A stretch of DNA of 64,000 nucleotides from Erwinia sp. E_sp_B01_1 (GTDB lineage Bacteria > Pseudomonadota > Gammaproteobacteria > Enterobacterales > Enterobacteriaceae): the NCBI RefSeq assembly GCF_036865545.1, contig NZ_CP142208.1, positions 1,426,001-1,490,000 on the forward strand, written 5' to 3'. The notes beneath the pieces are model-generated. The model did not search any database and was not told where the DNA came from. It saw only the letters and a program-made list of their open reading frames with translations. Shown one piece after another: positions 1 through 11,684 of this stretch. The position numbers and the translations under genes are program-made. Every line of letters starts with the position of its first letter. Positions within the stretch are counted from its first letter, which is position 1.

Positions 1-45
1 TAAATAATCACTGTGAAAAAAAGCATAAATGCTTAAGGGATCACA

Positions 46-2853
46 ATGCAGAACAGCGCGATGAAACCCTGGCTGGACTCCTCCTGGCTGGCCGGCGCGA
101 ACCAGACATACATAGAGCAGCTCTATGAGGACTTTCTGACCGATCCTGACTCTGTGGATGGCGCCTGGAAAGAGCTGTTTCAGCAGCTTCCTGGTGCCGG
201 AGTCAGACCGGAACAATTTCACTCAAGCACCCGCGAGTACTTCCGCCGTCTGGCGAAAGATGCCACTCGTTACACCTCCTCCGTAAGCGACCCCGATACC
301 AATGCCAAACAGGTTAAGGTTCTGCAGCTGATTAACGCCTTCCGTTTTCGTGGGCATCAGCTTGCTAACCTCGATCCGTTAGGCCTGTGGAAACAGGAGC
401 CGGTGCCGGATCTGGATCCAGCTTTCCACGATCTCACCGAAGCGGATTTCCAGGAAACCTTTAATGTGGGATCTTTTGCCTTTGGCAAAGACACCATGAA
501 ACTGGCCGATCTTTTCGCCATGCTGAAGCAGACCTACTGTGGATCCATCGGCGCTGAGTACATGCACATCACCAACACTGAAGAGAAGCGCTGGATCCAG
601 CAGCGTCTTGAATCAGTGGCCGGGCAGGCTTCTTTCTCTACCGAAGAGAAAAAAGGCTTCCTGAAGCAGCTGACCGCAGCAGAAGGTCTGGAACGCTACC
701 TGGGTGCAAAATTCCCCGGGGCTAAGCGCTTCTCACTGGAAGGCGGCGATGCGCTGGTCCCGATGCTCAATGAGATGATCCACCATGCCGGTAAAAACGG
801 CACGCGTGAAGTGGTACTGGGAATGGCCCACCGTGGTCGTCTGAACGTACTGATTAACGTGCTGGGTAAAAAGCCGCAGGATCTGTTCGACGAGTTCGCA
901 GGCAAGCACAAAGAACACCTTGGTACCGGTGACGTGAAGTACCATATGGGCTTCTCTTCAGATGTGGAAACCGAAGGTGGCATGGTTCACCTTGCGCTGG
1001 CGTTTAACCCGTCACACCTGGAGATCGTCAGCCCGGTAGTAATGGGATCCGTTCGCGCGCGTCTGGATCGTCTGGACGAGCCGGCAAGTAACAAAGTTCT
1101 GCCAATCACCATCCACGGTGACGCTGCCGTAACCGGCCAGGGCGTTGTTCAGGAAACCCTGAACATGTCTCAGGCTCGTGGCTACGAAGTGGGCGGAACA
1201 GTGCGCATCGTCATCAACAACCAGATTGGTTTCACCACCTCCAATCCGAAAGATGCCCGCTCCACCCAGTACTGTACCGATATCGGTAAAATGGTGCTGG
1301 CACCTATCTTCCACGTGAATGCTGATGACCCGGAAGCGGTAGCTTTTGTTACCCGACTGGCACTGGATTTCCGTAATACCTTTAAACGCGACGTGTTTAT
1401 TGATCTGGTCTGTTACCGCCGCCATGGCCATAACGAAGCCGATGAGCCAAGTGCGACTCAGCCGGTGATGTATCAGAAAATCAAGAAACACCCTACGCCG
1501 CGTAAAATCTATGCCGATCGTCTGGAAACAGAGCAGATCACCAGCCTGGAAGATGCCACCGAGATGGTCAACCTGTATCGCGATGCGCTGGATGAAGGCG
1601 AATGCGTGGTCCCGGCATGGCGTCCGATGAGCCTCCACTCCTTTACATGGTCGCCTTACCTGAACCATGACTGGGATGAAAGCTACCCGGAAACGCTGGA
1701 CTTCAAACGTTTGCAGGAATTGGCTAAGCGCATCAGTTCGGTGCCGGAAGCCATTGAAATGCAGTCGCGCGTGGCGAAAATCTACAATGACCGTGCCGAA
1801 ATGGCCGCGGGCAACAAACCCTTTGACTGGGGCGCAGCCGAGAACCTGGCTTACGCCACGCTGGTAGATGAGGGCATTCCCTGCCGTCTCTCCGGTGAAG
1901 ACATGGGCCGTGGCACCTTCTTCCATCGCCATGCAGTGATCCATAACCAGGCAAATGGCTCAACCTATACCCCGTTGATGCACGTTCATAATGGACAGGG
2001 CACCTTCAAAGTCTGGGACTCCGTTCTGTCTGAAGAAGCCGTTCTGGCCTTTGAATACGGCTATGCCACAGCAGAACCCCGCACGCTGACTATCTGGGAA
2101 GCCCAGTTTGGCGACTTCGCTAACGGTGCTCAGGTTGTTATCGACCAGTTCATCAGCTCCGGCGAGCAGAAATGGGGCCGTATGTGTGGCCTGGTGATGC
2201 TGTTGCCGCATGGCTATGAAGGTCAGGGACCGGAGCACTCCTCCGCACGTCTGGAACGTTATCTGCAACTCTGCGCCGAGCAGAATATGCAGGTTTGCGT
2301 ACCTTCCACTCCGGCTCAGGTTTACCATATGCTGCGCCGTCAGGCGTTGCGCGGTATGCGTCGCCCGCTGGTGGTGATGTCTCCGAAATCTCTGCTGCGC
2401 CATCCGCTGGCTATCTCTTCTCTGGAAGAACTGGCTACCGGCGGCTTCCAGCCGGCTATCGGTGAGATCGACGATATTGATCCGAAAGGCGTCAAGCGTG
2501 TCGTGCTCTGCTCCGGCAAAGTCTATTACGACCTGCTGGATAAGCGCCGTAAAAACGAACAAACCGATGTTGCTATCGTGCGTGTTGAACAGCTCTATCC
2601 GTTCCCGCACAAAGCGTTGCAGGAGAAGCTGCAACAGTTCTCACACGTGCATGATTTTGTGTGGTGCCAGGAAGAGCCGCTTAACCAGGGCGCATGGTAC
2701 TGCAGTCAGCACCACTTCCGTGAAGTGGTACCTTTTGGGGCTTCATTACGTTACGCCGGTCGCCCCGCATCCGCATCGCCGGCCGTTGGCTATATGTCCG
2801 TTCACCAGCAGCAGCAGCAAGATCTGGTCAATGACGCGCTGAACGTTAATTAA
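46..2853 (+). CDS. sucA: 2-oxoglutarate dehydrogenase E1 component
   Basis: Thiamine-diphosphate-dependent E1 subunit of the 2-oxoglutarate dehydrogenase complex (TCA cycle, cytoplasm). It decarboxylates 2-oxoglutarate and passes the succinyl group to the lipoyl arm of SucB. The 935 residues align from the first residue ([15 protein letters not shown]) to the end with the ~933-residue enterobacterial protein. The N-terminal [13 protein letters not shown] helix typical of the family is present, as is the [10 protein letters not shown] cofactor region near residue 357. The start follows AGGGATCACA, a usable ribosome site. sucB follows 14 bases after the stop, so the two are cotranscribed. Only 45 bases lie upstream, so the expected sdhCDAB genes would be outside the window. 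Confidence 0.98.
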   Translation: MQNSAMKPWLDSSWLAGANQTYIEQLYEDFLTDPDSVDGAWKELFQQLPGAGVRPEQFHSSTREYFRRLAKDATRYTSSVSDPDTNAKQVKVLQLINAFRFRGHQLANLDPLGLWKQEPVPDLDPAFHDLTEADFQETFNVGSFAFGKDTMKLADLFAMLKQTYCGSIGAEYMHITNTEEKRWIQQRLESVAGQASFSTEEKKGFLKQLTAAEGLERYLGAKFPGAKRFSLEGGDALVPMLNEMIHHAGKNGTREVVLGMAHRGRLNVLINVLGKKPQDLFDEFAGKHKEHLGTGDVKYHMGFSSDVETEGGMVHLALAFNPSHLEIVSPVVMGSVRARLDRLDEPASNKVLPITIHGDAAVTGQGVVQETLNMSQARGYEVGGTVRIVINNQIGFTTSNPKDARSTQYCTDIGKMVLAPIFHVNADDPEAVAFVTRLALDFRNTFKRDVFIDLVCYRRHGHNEADEPSATQPVMYQKIKKHPTPRKIYADRLETEQITSLEDATEMVNLYRDALDEGECVVPAWRPMSLHSFTWSPYLNHDWDESYPETLDFKRLQELAKRISSVPEAIEMQSRVAKIYNDRAEMAAGNKPFDWGAAENLAYATLVDEGIPCRLSGEDMGRGTFFHRHAVIHNQANGSTYTPLMHVHNGQGTFKVWDSVLSEEAVLAFEYGYATAEPRTLTIWEAQFGDFANGAQVVIDQFISSGEQKWGRMCGLVMLLPHGYEGQGPEHSSARLERYLQLCAEQNMQVCVPSTPAQVYHMLRRQALRGMRRPLVVMSPKSLLRHPLAISSLEELATGGFQPAIGEIDDIDPKGVKRVVLCSGKVYYDLLDKRRKNEQTDVAIVRVEQLYPFPHKALQEKLQQFSHVHDFVWCQEEPLNQGAWYCSQHHFREVVPFGASLRYAGRPASASPAVGYMSVHQQQQQDLVNDALNVN

Positions 2854-2867
2854 TTAAAGGAAAAATA

Positions 2868-4091
2868 ATGAGTAGCGTAGATATCCTCGTTCCCGACCTG
2901 CCTGAATCCGTTGCCGATGCCACCGTGGCAACCTGGCACAAAAAACCAGGCGATACTGTCCAGCGTGATGAAGTGCTGGTAGAGATCGAAACTGACAAAG
3001 TGGTTCTGGAAGTGCCTGCATCTGCCGATGGCGTGCTGGAAGCCATTCTGGAAGATGAAGGGGCAACGGTGACTTCTCGTCAGGCGCTGGGTCGCCTGAA
3101 AGAGGGGAACAGCGGCGGCAAAGAGAGTTCTGCCAAAGCGGACACCAATGATTCCACTCCGGCTCAGCGCCAGAGCGCTTCACTGGAAGAAGAGAGCAGC
3201 GATGCACTCAGCCCGGCTATTCGCCGTTTGATTGCCGAGCACAGCCTGGATCCTGCTGCCATCAAAGGGACAGGTGTCGGTGGACGTCTGACTCGTGAAG
3301 ATGTTGAGAAACATCTGGCGAAGGCACCGGAAGCCAAAGCGACCGAAGCTAAATCCCAGGCGGCGGCTTCCCCAGCGCCAGCCCTGCCAGGCCGCAGCGA
3401 GAAGCGCGTACCTATGACCCGTCTGCGCAAGCGCGTAGCCGAACGTCTGCTGGAAGCGAAAAACAGCACCGCGATGCTGACTACGTTTAACGAAGTCAAC
3501 ATGCAGCCAATCATGAACCTGCGTAAGCAATATGGCGAAGCCTTTGAAAAACGTCATGGCGTGCGTCTGGGCTTCATGTCCTTCTACCTGAAAGCGGTAG
3601 TTGAAGCGCTGAAACGCTTCCCGGAAGTTAACGCCTCTATCGATGGCGAAGATGTGGTTTACCACAACTACTTTGATATCAGCATCGCTGTTTCCACCCC
3701 TCGTGGGCTGGTAACGCCTGTGCTGAAAGATGTTGATGCGCTGGGTATGGCCGACATCGAGAAGAAAATCAAAGAGCTGGCCGTTAAAGGCCGTGACGGT
3801 AAGCTTACCGTTGACGAACTCACCGGCGGTAACTTCACCATTACCAACGGCGGCGTCTTCGGCTCGCTGATGTCCACACCGATTATCAACCCGCCGCAGA
3901 GCGCGATCCTCGGTATGCATGCGATCAAAGATCGCCCGATGGCCGTCAATGGCCAGGTTGTGATTCAGCCAATGATGTATCTGGCGCTCTCTTACGATCA
4001 CCGCCTGATCGACGGAAAAGAATCCGTCAGCTATCTGGTAGCGATCAAAGACCTGCTGGAAGATCCGTCAAGGCTGCTGCTGGACGTTTAA
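2868..4091 (+). CDS. sucB: 2-oxoglutarate dehydrogenase E2 (dihydrolipoyl succinyltransferase)
   Basis: Core E2 subunit that transfers the succinyl group from its lipoyl arm to CoA. Domain order is clear. A lipoyl domain has the modified lysine in [11 protein letters not shown] (K44). An Ala/Lys/Glu-rich linker follows, then an E1/E3-binding domain ([13 protein letters not shown], about 113-150), a second linker, and the catalytic domain with its signature [11 protein letters not shown] near the C-terminus (H378, D382). At 407 residues it matches the E. coli length (405). The ribosome site AAAGGAAAAATA precedes the ATG. It lies in the suc operon between sucA and sucC; E3 (lpd) is not in the window. 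Confidence 0.98.
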   Translation: MSSVDILVPDLPESVADATVATWHKKPGDTVQRDEVLVEIETDKVVLEVPASADGVLEAILEDEGATVTSRQALGRLKEGNSGGKESSAKADTNDSTPAQRQSASLEEESSDALSPAIRRLIAEHSLDPAAIKGTGVGGRLTREDVEKHLAKAPEAKATEAKSQAAASPAPALPGRSEKRVPMTRLRKRVAERLLEAKNSTAMLTTFNEVNMQPIMNLRKQYGEAFEKRHGVRLGFMSFYLKAVVEALKRFPEVNASIDGEDVVYHNYFDISIAVSTPRGLVTPVLKDVDALGMADIEKKIKELAVKGRDGKLTVDELTGGNFTITNGGVFGSLMSTPIINPPQSAILGMHAIKDRPMAVNGQVVIQPMMYLALSYDHRLIDGKESVSYLVAIKDLLEDPSRLLLDV

Positions 4092-4099
4092 TCCCTGTC

Positions 4100-4168
4100 G
4101 GGTGCGGTCTGGTGCCGCACCCAACCCTATGTGTGGCCGACACGCTGGCAAGCCGCCAGATTCGGCCA
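4100..4168 (+). other. Two RNA hairpins in the sucB-sucC spacer
   Basis: The 107-base spacer between sucB and sucC holds two stem-loops. The first is GGGTGCGG/CCGCACCC (4100-4107 with 4115-4122). The second is a two-part hairpin, TGGCCGA/TCGGCCA (4134-4140 with 4162-4168), enclosing CTGGC/GCCAG (4145-4149 with 4155-4159). Neither is followed by a T-run, so they are unlikely to be terminators. They could stabilise or separate the sucAB and sucCD parts of the transcript; that role is inference. Confidence 0.55.
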
Positions 4169-4198
4169 AATCTTTCCGATCTGAATGGATAGAACATC

Positions 4199-5365
4199 AT
4201 GAACTTACACGAATATCAGGCCAAACAGTTGTTTGCACGGTATGGTTTACCGGCACCAACCGGTTATGCCTGCACCACTCCACGTCAGGCTGAAGAAGCT
4301 GCCTCAAAGATTGGCGCCGGCCCGTGGGTAGTGAAATGTCAGGTTCATGCCGGAGGCCGCGGCAAAGCGGGCGGTGTGAAAGTGGTGAAAAGCAAAGAAG
4401 AGATCCGTGCTTTCGCCGAACACTGGCTGGGCAAGCGCCTGACCACCTATCAGACTGATGCTCATGGCCAGCCTGTAAACCAGATTCTGGTTGAAGCGGC
4501 TACTGATATCGATCAGGAACTCTATCTGGGTGCTGTGGTTGACCGTGGCACCCGTCGCGTCGTGTTTATGGCCTCTACTGAAGGCGGCGTGGAAATTGAG
4601 AAAGTTGCGGAAGAAACCCCGCATCTGATCCACAAAATGGCGCTGGATCCCCTGACCGGCCCGCAGCCTTATCAGGGCCGCGAACTGGCCTTTAAACTGG
4701 GCCTGACCGGTAAGCAAGTGGGTCAGTTCACCAAGATCTTCATGGGTCTGGCGAATCTTTTCCTGGAACGCGATCTGGCGCTGGTGGAGATCAACCCACT
4801 GGTGATCACTAAGCAGGGCGATCTGATCTGTCTGGACGGTAAATTGACCGCCGATGGCAATGCCCTGTTCCGTCAGCCTGAACTGCGCGAAATGCGCGAT
4901 CCAAGCCAGGAAGATTCCCGTGAAGCCCATGCTGCACAGTGGGAACTTAACTACGTGGCGCTGGAAGGCAACATCGGCTGTATGGTTAACGGCGCAGGCC
5001 TGGCGATGGGTACTATGGACATCGTTAAGCTCAGCGGCGGCCAGCCGGCCAACTTCCTGGACGTTGGCGGCGGTGCGACCAAAGAGCGCGTGACCGAAGC
5101 ATTTAAAATCATCCTGTCTGATGACGCGGTGAAAGCGGTATTTGTAAACATCTTCGGCGGCATCGTACGCTGTGACCTGATTGCTGATGGCATCATCGGC
5201 GCGGTAGCAGAAGTGGGTGTTAACGTACCGGTAGTGGTACGTCTGGAAGGGAACAATGCCGAGCTGGGTGCACAGAAACTGGCAGACAGCGGTTTGAATA
5301 TCATTGCAGCAACCAGCCTGAGCGACGCGGCGCAGCGCGTTGTTGCCGCAGCGGAGGGTAAATAA
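4199..5365 (+). CDS. sucC: Succinyl-CoA synthetase beta subunit (ADP-forming)
   Basis: Beta subunit of succinyl-CoA synthetase. With SucD it converts succinyl-CoA, ADP and phosphate to succinate, CoA and ATP. It is 388 residues, identical in length to the E. coli protein, starting [20 protein letters not shown]. The N-terminal ATP-grasp half carries [18 protein letters not shown] near residue 40. The C-terminal half carries the [17 protein letters not shown] motif ([14 protein letters not shown]). The stop codon overlaps the sucD start by one base (TAATG), so the subunits are translationally coupled at equal stoichiometry. Confidence 0.98.
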   Translation: MNLHEYQAKQLFARYGLPAPTGYACTTPRQAEEAASKIGAGPWVVKCQVHAGGRGKAGGVKVVKSKEEIRAFAEHWLGKRLTTYQTDAHGQPVNQILVEAATDIDQELYLGAVVDRGTRRVVFMASTEGGVEIEKVAEETPHLIHKMALDPLTGPQPYQGRELAFKLGLTGKQVGQFTKIFMGLANLFLERDLALVEINPLVITKQGDLICLDGKLTADGNALFRQPELREMRDPSQEDSREAHAAQWELNYVALEGNIGCMVNGAGLAMGTMDIVKLSGGQPANFLDVGGGATKERVTEAFKIILSDDAVKAVFVNIFGGIVRCDLIADGIIGAVAEVGVNVPVVVRLEGNNAELGAQKLADSGLNIIAATSLSDAAQRVVAAAEGK

Positions 5366-6237
5366 TGTCCATTTTGATCGATAAAAACACCAAAGTAATC
5401 TGCCAGGGCTTCACCGGTGGCCAGGGGACTTTCCACTCCGAACAGGCGCTGGCTTATGGCACGCAGCTGGTTGGCGGTGTTACCCCAGGCAAAGGCGGTA
5501 CCGAGCATCTGGGTCTGCCAGTGTTCAACACCGTGCGTGAAGCTGTAGAAGCTACAGGTGCTACGGCCTCCGTTATTTACGTTCCTGCTCCGTTCTGTAA
5601 AGACGGGATCCTGGAAGCGATTGAAGCCGGTATCAAACTGATCATCACCATTACTGAAGGCATCCCGACGCTGGATATGCTGACCGTGAAAGTGAAGCTG
5701 GATGAAGCTGGCGTGCGCATGATTGGCCCGAACTGCCCAGGTGTTATCACCCCGGGCGAGTGCAAAATTGGCATCATGCCTGGCCACATCCATCAGCCAG
5801 GCCGTATCGGTATCGTTTCCCGTTCTGGTACCCTGACGTATGAAGCTGTTAAGCAAACCACAGATATTGGCTACGGTCAGTCTACCTGTGTGGGTATCGG
5901 TGGCGACCCGATCCCGGGCTCTAACTTTATCGATATCCTGAAACTGTTCCAGGAAGATCCACAGACCGAAGCTATCGTGATGATCGGCGAAATCGGGGGC
6001 AGTGCTGAAGAAGAAGCAGCCGCCTTTATCAAAGATCACGTTACCAAGCCGGTGGTGGGTTATATCGCTGGTGTGACCGCGCCTAAAGGCAAACGTATGG
6101 GTCATGCTGGTGCAATCATTTCAGGTGGCAAAGGCACGGCAGACGAGAAGTTCGCTGCGCTGGAAGCGGCTGGTGTGAAAACCGTTCGCAGCCTGGCCGA
6201 CATTGGCGATGCAGTGAAGGCTGTTCTGCCTCAGTAA
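5365..6237 (+). CDS. sucD: Succinyl-CoA synthetase alpha subunit
   Basis: Alpha subunit of succinyl-CoA synthetase, which binds CoA and carries the phosphorylated histidine intermediate. 290 residues (E. coli 289). A Rossmann CoA-binding region opens with [19 protein letters not shown]. The active-site histidine is H247 in [18 protein letters not shown]. The start overlaps the sucC stop by one base. It is the last gene of the suc operon and is followed 28 bases later by a strong intrinsic terminator. Confidence 0.98.
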   Translation: MSILIDKNTKVICQGFTGGQGTFHSEQALAYGTQLVGGVTPGKGGTEHLGLPVFNTVREAVEATGATASVIYVPAPFCKDGILEAIEAGIKLIITITEGIPTLDMLTVKVKLDEAGVRMIGPNCPGVITPGECKIGIMPGHIHQPGRIGIVSRSGTLTYEAVKQTTDIGYGQSTCVGIGGDPIPGSNFIDILKLFQEDPQTEAIVMIGEIGGSAEEEAAAFIKDHVTKPVVGYIAGVTAPKGKRMGHAGAIISGGKGTADEKFAALEAAGVKTVRSLADIGDAVKAVLPQ

Positions 6238-6290
6238 AATGTTGTGTCTGACCACACAGCCATAAGGCCACCGACGGGTGGCCTTTTTTT
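6238..6290 (+). ncRNA. Possible SdhX-type 3'-UTR small RNA of the suc operon
   Basis: In E. coli the 3' end of the sdh-suc transcript is processed to the small RNA SdhX (RybD), which ends at the sucD terminator. Here the same place holds a short conserved-looking 3' UTR (TCTGACCACACAGCCATAAG) that runs straight into the terminator, the layout expected of that RNA. I am judging from position and architecture only and have not aligned it to the known RNA. Confidence 0.35.
6265..6290 (+). terminator. Intrinsic terminator of sucABCD
   Basis: Perfect 8-bp stem AGGCCACC/GGTGGCCT (6265-6272 with 6277-6284), a GACG loop and a run of seven T. Confidence 0.93.
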
Positions 6291-6776
6291 ATGGTTAAAT
6301 TAATGAGGCAATTATTATTTTATTAGCTATATTTTATTTTTAATTAATACATTCATGTAACAAATCCGCCCAGCTACCACATTGTCGCACTTCTAAACCT
6401 TAATTCAGATCAAGAAACCTCAAGCTATATCAATTCTTATAGCTGGATATAAAAACCATTTTTCGATTAAATTGTTCTGCATCAATACTGCCGTCTCACC
6501 TCATATTCAGAAGAATTTGATCTGAGTTATTAAAACAGATGCAAAATCAAAAATTGAAGTCTTTCAGCGGAGTATAACGGCATCGGCCGCCTGTGCCCGT
6601 TTCTGTCGGTTTAATTTGGCTAACTTGTTAACTTTTGGCGCTAATGTCGGTTTGTCGATCGATTCATTACGTCAACGCAGATCTGTAAATTAAAAAAATA
6701 CTGGTACTGACCTGTTTTCGGCCAGCCGGCCGCTCTAACTGCGTCAACACATTCAAGTCAGGAGCAAGGAGTTAAG
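6291..6776 (+). promoter_or_regulatory. cydAB regulatory region with FNR-like sites
   Basis: A 486-base AT-rich region without a gene lies before cydA. It holds TTAATTCAGATCAA at 6400-6413, which matches the FNR consensus TTGAT-N4-ATCAA at 9 of 10 positions when read on the other strand. A weaker relative, TTGATCTGAGTTAT, is at 6517-6530. GTTAA-rich stretches around 6620-6640 and 6293-6304 resemble ArcA half-sites. In E. coli the cyd operon is controlled by ArcA (activation) and FNR (repression under anoxia), so the long leader fits. Exact promoters were not assigned. Confidence 0.6.
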
Positions 6777-8360
6777 ATGTTTGATATTGTCGAACTGTCG
6801 CGCTTACAGTTTGCTCTGACGGCTATGTACCATTTTCTGTTTGTCCCGTTAACGCTGGGTATGGCGTTTTTACTGGCGATCATGGAAACGGTATATGTGC
6901 TTTCAGGCAAACAAATTTATAAAGATATGACCAAATTCTGGGGCAAGTTATTTGGTATTAACTTTGCGCTGGGGGTGGCTACCGGGCTGACTATGGAGTT
7001 CCAGTTCGGAACTAACTGGTCCTATTATTCTCACTATGTCGGAGACATCTTCGGCGCACCTCTGGCCATCGAAGGCCTGATGGCATTCTTCCTTGAGTCA
7101 ACCTTTGTCGGCCTGTTCTTCTTTGGCTGGGACCGCTTAGGCAAAGTTCAGCATATGGCGGTCACCTGGCTGGTGGCATTAGGATCAAACCTCTCCGCGC
7201 TGTGGATCCTGGTAGCCAATGGCTGGATGCAGAATCCGGTAGCCTCCGATTTCAACTTTGAAACCATGCGTATGGAAATGGTCAGCTTCTCAGAGCTGAT
7301 TCTGAATCCTGTTGCTCAGGTGAAATTCGTGCATACCGTGGCTGCGGGCTATACCTGTGGTGCCATGTTCATTCTGGGGATCAGCTCCTACTATCTGCTG
7401 CGCGGGCGCGACATGGCGTTTGCCAAACGCTCCTTTGCGATTGCAGCCAGTTTTGGTATGGCGGCGATCCTCTCCGTGATCGTGCTGGGTGATGAGTCCG
7501 GCTATGAAATTGGCGACGTGCAGAAAACCAAACTGGCCGCCATCGAAGCGGAATGGGAAACTCAGCCTGCTCCGGCAGCCTTCACTTTATTTGGTCTGCC
7601 CGATCAGGAAGCGCAGGAAAATAAATATGCGATTCAAATCCCCTGGGCGCTGGGGCTGATTGCCACCCGCTCGGTGGATAAGCAGGTTACCGGTCTGAAA
7701 GAGCTGATGGGCCAGCATGAAGTACGCATCCGCAACGGCATGAAGGCTTACAGCCTGCTGGAGCAGATGCGCTCAGGGAATAAAGATCCTGCGGTGCGGA
7801 GCGAGTTCGAAAATGTGAAGAAAGACCTCGGCTATGGCCTGCTGCTGAAGCGTTATACGCCAAATGTTGCAGACGCCAGCGAAGCGCAGATCAGGCAGGC
7901 AACCAGTGATTCCATTCCCCGCGTTGCTCCGTTGTACTTCTCCTTCCGCATCATGGTCGCGAGCGGTGTCCTGATGCTGCTGATTATTGGCTGTGCATTC
8001 TGGACCGTGATCCGCAACCGCATTGGTAAAAGTACCTTCCTGCTTAAATGCGCTTTGTACGGTATCCCCCTGCCGTGGATTGCCATCGAATCGGGCTGGT
8101 TTGTCGCGGAATATGGCCGTCAGCCCTGGGCTATTGGTGAGGTGTTGCCGACTGCGGTAGCCAACTCCTCTCTGACCGTGGGCGATCTGCTGTTCTCAAT
8201 GATCCTGATTTGTGGGTTGTACACCCTGTTCCTCGTGGCTGAAATGTACCTGATGTTCAAATTTGCACGTCTGGGGCCAAGCAGCCTGAAAACCGGCCGC
8301 TACCACTATGAACAATCCAGCCATGCTCCCCGTGACGCAAGAACAGGAGTCTTTCAATGA
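6777..8360 (+). CDS. cydA: Cytochrome bd-I ubiquinol oxidase subunit I
   Basis: Large subunit of cytochrome bd oxidase in the inner membrane, carrying haems b558, b595 and d; it oxidises ubiquinol with high affinity for oxygen. 527 residues (E. coli 522), with multiple membrane helices. The N-terminus [21 protein letters not shown] contains the haem ligand H19. The quinol-binding Q-loop ([20 protein letters not shown]) is conserved. The C-terminal tail after GRYHYEQSS differs from E. coli. An ATGA overlap joins it to cydB. Confidence 0.98.
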   Translation: MFDIVELSRLQFALTAMYHFLFVPLTLGMAFLLAIMETVYVLSGKQIYKDMTKFWGKLFGINFALGVATGLTMEFQFGTNWSYYSHYVGDIFGAPLAIEGLMAFFLESTFVGLFFFGWDRLGKVQHMAVTWLVALGSNLSALWILVANGWMQNPVASDFNFETMRMEMVSFSELILNPVAQVKFVHTVAAGYTCGAMFILGISSYYLLRGRDMAFAKRSFAIAASFGMAAILSVIVLGDESGYEIGDVQKTKLAAIEAEWETQPAPAAFTLFGLPDQEAQENKYAIQIPWALGLIATRSVDKQVTGLKELMGQHEVRIRNGMKAYSLLEQMRSGNKDPAVRSEFENVKKDLGYGLLLKRYTPNVADASEAQIRQATSDSIPRVAPLYFSFRIMVASGVLMLLIIGCAFWTVIRNRIGKSTFLLKCALYGIPLPWIAIESGWFVAEYGRQPWAIGEVLPTAVANSSLTVGDLLFSMILICGLYTLFLVAEMYLMFKFARLGPSSLKTGRYHYEQSSHAPRDARTGVFQ

Positions 8361-9496
8361 TCACTTATGAACTGCTGCGCTTCGTCTGGTGGGTCCTGAT
8401 TGGCGTACTGCTGATCGGATTCGCCGTGGCCGATGGCTTTGATATGGGGGTAGGCATGCTGACCCGCATTCTGGGGCGTAACGATACGGAACGCCGCATT
8501 ATGATCAACAGCATTGCCCCCCACTGGGATGGGAATCAGGTCTGGCTAATCACCGCTGGCGGAGCGTTGTTTGCTGCCTGGCCAACGGTGTACGCCGCGG
8601 CATTTTCTGGCTTCTATATGGCGATGATTCTGGTGCTGGCTTCGCTGTTCTTCCGTCCTATCGGCTTTGATTACCGGTCGAAGATCGAAGATAAGCGCTG
8701 GCGTGACACCTGGGACTGGGCGATCTTTATCGGCAGCTTCGTACCGCCGCTGGTTATTGGCGTGGCCTTCGGCAACCTGTTGCAGGGCGTTCCATTCCAT
8801 CTTGATGAGTACATGCGGCTGTTCTACACCGGTAACTTCTTCCAGCTCCTGAATCCGTTTGCGCTGCTGGCTGGTATCGTCAGCCTGACCATGATCCTGA
8901 CGCAGGGTGCTACTTACCTGCAGATGCGTACGGTAGGGGAGTTGCACATTCGATCCCGCGTGGCGGCTCAGATCTCTTCACTGGTCATGATGATCTGTTT
9001 CGTTCTGGCGGGCGTCTGGGTGATGTACGGCATTGATGGCTATGTGCTGACCACCGTGCTGGATCACAATGCGGCTTCTAACCCTCTGGGTAAAGAAGTG
9101 GTGCGTGAAGCCGGTGCCTGGCTGGTGAACTTTAATCAAACCCCTCTGCTGTGGGTAATTCCCGCACTGGGCGTGGTGCTGCCGTTAATGACCATTATCT
9201 GTTCACGGCTGGAAAAAGGCGCATGGGCATTTCTCTTCTCATCCCTGACGCTGGCCTGTGTGATCCTGACGGCTGGCGTGGCGATGTTCCCGTTCATTAT
9301 GCCTTCAAGCACCGTACCGGCTGTCAGCCTGACGATGTGGGACACCACTTCCAGCCTGCTGACGCTGAAAATCATGACGGTTGCCGCGATTATTTTCGTG
9401 CCGACCATTCTGGCCTATACAACCTGGTGTTACGCCAAAATGTTCGGTCGTGTGACCAAAGAGCAGATTGAAAACAACACCCATTCACTCTATTAA
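8357..9496 (+). CDS. cydB: Cytochrome bd-I ubiquinol oxidase subunit II
   Basis: Second integral-membrane subunit of cytochrome bd oxidase. 379 residues, the E. coli length, with about eight hydrophobic helices. The conserved N-terminus is [19 protein letters not shown] followed by [13 protein letters not shown]. It overlaps the cydA stop by four bases and is followed 14 bases later by cydX. Its role is structural, stabilising the haem-bearing subunit I. Confidence 0.98.
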   Translation: MITYELLRFVWWVLIGVLLIGFAVADGFDMGVGMLTRILGRNDTERRIMINSIAPHWDGNQVWLITAGGALFAAWPTVYAAAFSGFYMAMILVLASLFFRPIGFDYRSKIEDKRWRDTWDWAIFIGSFVPPLVIGVAFGNLLQGVPFHLDEYMRLFYTGNFFQLLNPFALLAGIVSLTMILTQGATYLQMRTVGELHIRSRVAAQISSLVMMICFVLAGVWVMYGIDGYVLTTVLDHNAASNPLGKEVVREAGAWLVNFNQTPLLWVIPALGVVLPLMTIICSRLEKGAWAFLFSSLTLACVILTAGVAMFPFIMPSSTVPAVSLTMWDTTSSLLTLKIMTVAAIIFVPTILAYTTWCYAKMFGRVTKEQIENNTHSLY

Positions 9497-9510
9497 TGAG
9501 GCGCTGAATC

Positions 9511-9615
9511 ATGTGGTATTTTGCCTGGATCCTCGGAACGTTACTGGCTTGTGCTTTTGGCATCGTAACAGCACTGGCTATTGAACATATTGAAGACAGC
9601 GATGTGAAACCGTGA
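9511..9615 (+). CDS. cydX: Cytochrome bd oxidase small subunit CydX
   Basis: A 34-residue membrane protein that is easily missed. It reads MWYFAWILGTLLACAFGIVT, then ALAIEHIEDSDVKP. E. coli CydX is 37 residues with nearly the same first 25. A single transmembrane helix (about 3-23) is followed by an acidic cytoplasmic tail. CydX is needed for stable, active cytochrome bd in E. coli. It has its own ribosome site (ATGAGGCGCTGAATC before ATG) and lies directly after cydB. The tail is shorter and diverges from E. coli, as is usual in this family. Confidence 0.95.
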   Translation: MWYFAWILGTLLACAFGIVTALAIEHIEDSDVKP

Positions 9616-9908
9616 CTGAAACAGGCACTTCACGGCTATTTCAGTGGAGGGATAAGAGTCCTTTACGGGCTCTGTCTTTGCTGCTGGCGTTGTGGCTGGC
9701 GGGCTGCATCTTCTGGGATCCCCGCCGGTTTGCCGCTAACAGCAGCCCGCTGGAAATCTGGCAGGGATTGTTAATGATGTGGGCAGTCTGTACCGGTGTG
9801 ATTCACGGTGTGGGTTTCCGCCCCCGTCACTGGCGATGGCAGGTTTTTTTCTCGCCTCTGCCGGCCTGGTTTGTGTTGCTGGCTGGCCTGTTTTTCTTCT
9901 ATTTATAA
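9612..9908 (+). CDS. ybgE: cyd operon membrane protein YbgE
   Basis: A 98-residue inner-membrane protein of the cyd operon with three hydrophobic segments. It resembles E. coli YbgE (97 residues) through PLRALS-LLALWLAGCIFWDPRRFAAN and the GVIHGVGFRP motif. Translation begins at a GTG overlapping the cydX stop (GTGA). Its biochemical role is not established; it is the usual last gene of cydABX-ybgE. The next operon starts about 210 bases later, after a GC hairpin (9916-9938) with no T-run. Confidence 0.92.
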   Translation: MTETGTSRLFQWRDKSPLRALSLLLALWLAGCIFWDPRRFAANSSPLEIWQGLLMMWAVCTGVIHGVGFRPRHWRWQVFFSPLPAWFVLLAGLFFFYL

Positions 9909-10121
9909 TGCCGGCCGGGCGGGGAATCTCTCCGCCCGATCTTCAGGGCCAGTAAAAAGCCTTTTTTCGTCGGGTTTTGTCAAAAAACGTCTAAGATTTC
10001 TCCTTATTTCTTCCCGGTTGTTTCCCAACGATAATTATTTTCTCTACCCTCTGGCAATCCATTCCAAAGGCGTATGCTCTTGCGTATAGTAGCAGCGTTT
10101 AACGTATTACCGGGATGTAGA

Positions 10122-11209
<1,088 letters not shown>

Positions 11210-11223
11210 GAGCTGAGGTTGGT

Positions 11224-11655
11224 ATGGCCATAAGGCGTGGTCGCGGCAATCGCCGCGAAATGAAGTCCGAGATCAACATTGTTCCCCTGCTTGACGTCCT
11301 GCTGGTGCTGCTGCTGATTTTTATGGCTACGGCGCCGATCATTACGCAAAGCGTGGAAGTTGACCTGCCGGACGCAACAGATTCGAAAACTGTCTCCAGC
11401 GACGATAATCCGCCAGTGATTGTAGAAGTGGCGGGCGTGGGGCAGTACAGCCTGGTGGTCGATCATAACCGGATGGAGCAGCTTCCGGCTGAGCAAGTCG
11501 TCGCCGAAGCGCAGCGCCGTATCGAGGCGAATCCGAAGACGGTGTTCCTGATCGGCGGGGCGAAAGATGTGCCTTACGATGAGATCATCAAGGCACTGAA
11601 CTTGCTGCATCAGGCAGGCGTTAAGTCTGTTGGATTAATGACGCAGCCGATTTAA
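11224..11655 (+). CDS. tolR: Tol-Pal system protein TolR
   Basis: Inner-membrane partner of TolQ, homologous to ExbD and MotB. 143 residues. A short basic N-terminus (RRGRGNRREMKSEINIVPL) precedes one membrane helix containing the proton-path aspartate D24 (LLDVLLVLLLIFM). A periplasmic domain ends in LNLLHQAGVKSVGLMTQPI. Nearly the whole sequence aligns with E. coli TolR. It lies 14 bases after tolQ and 29 before tolA. Confidence 0.97.
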   Translation: MAIRRGRGNRREMKSEINIVPLLDVLLVLLLIFMATAPIITQSVEVDLPDATDSKTVSSDDNPPVIVEVAGVGQYSLVVDHNRMEQLPAEQVVAEAQRRIEANPKTVFLIGGAKDVPYDEIIKALNLLHQAGVKSVGLMTQPI

Positions 11656-11684
11656 TTCATTCGAACCGTTTTTGGGAACCGAGA

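Noticed and set aside
1012..1944. 310-codon open frame antisense to sucA
   Set aside because: It lies fully inside the conserved sucA gene, on the opposite strand, with no known motif or ribosome site. High-GC codon bias produces such shadows.
4951..6105. 384-codon open frame antisense to sucC and sucD
   Set aside because: It spans two conserved genes and their junction, has no recognisable domain and is explained by the codon pattern of sucCD.
9916..9938. Terminator after ybgE (CGGGCGG/CCGCCCG hairpin)
   Set aside because: The stem is good but no T-run follows; possibly factor-dependent, so not listed as a terminator.
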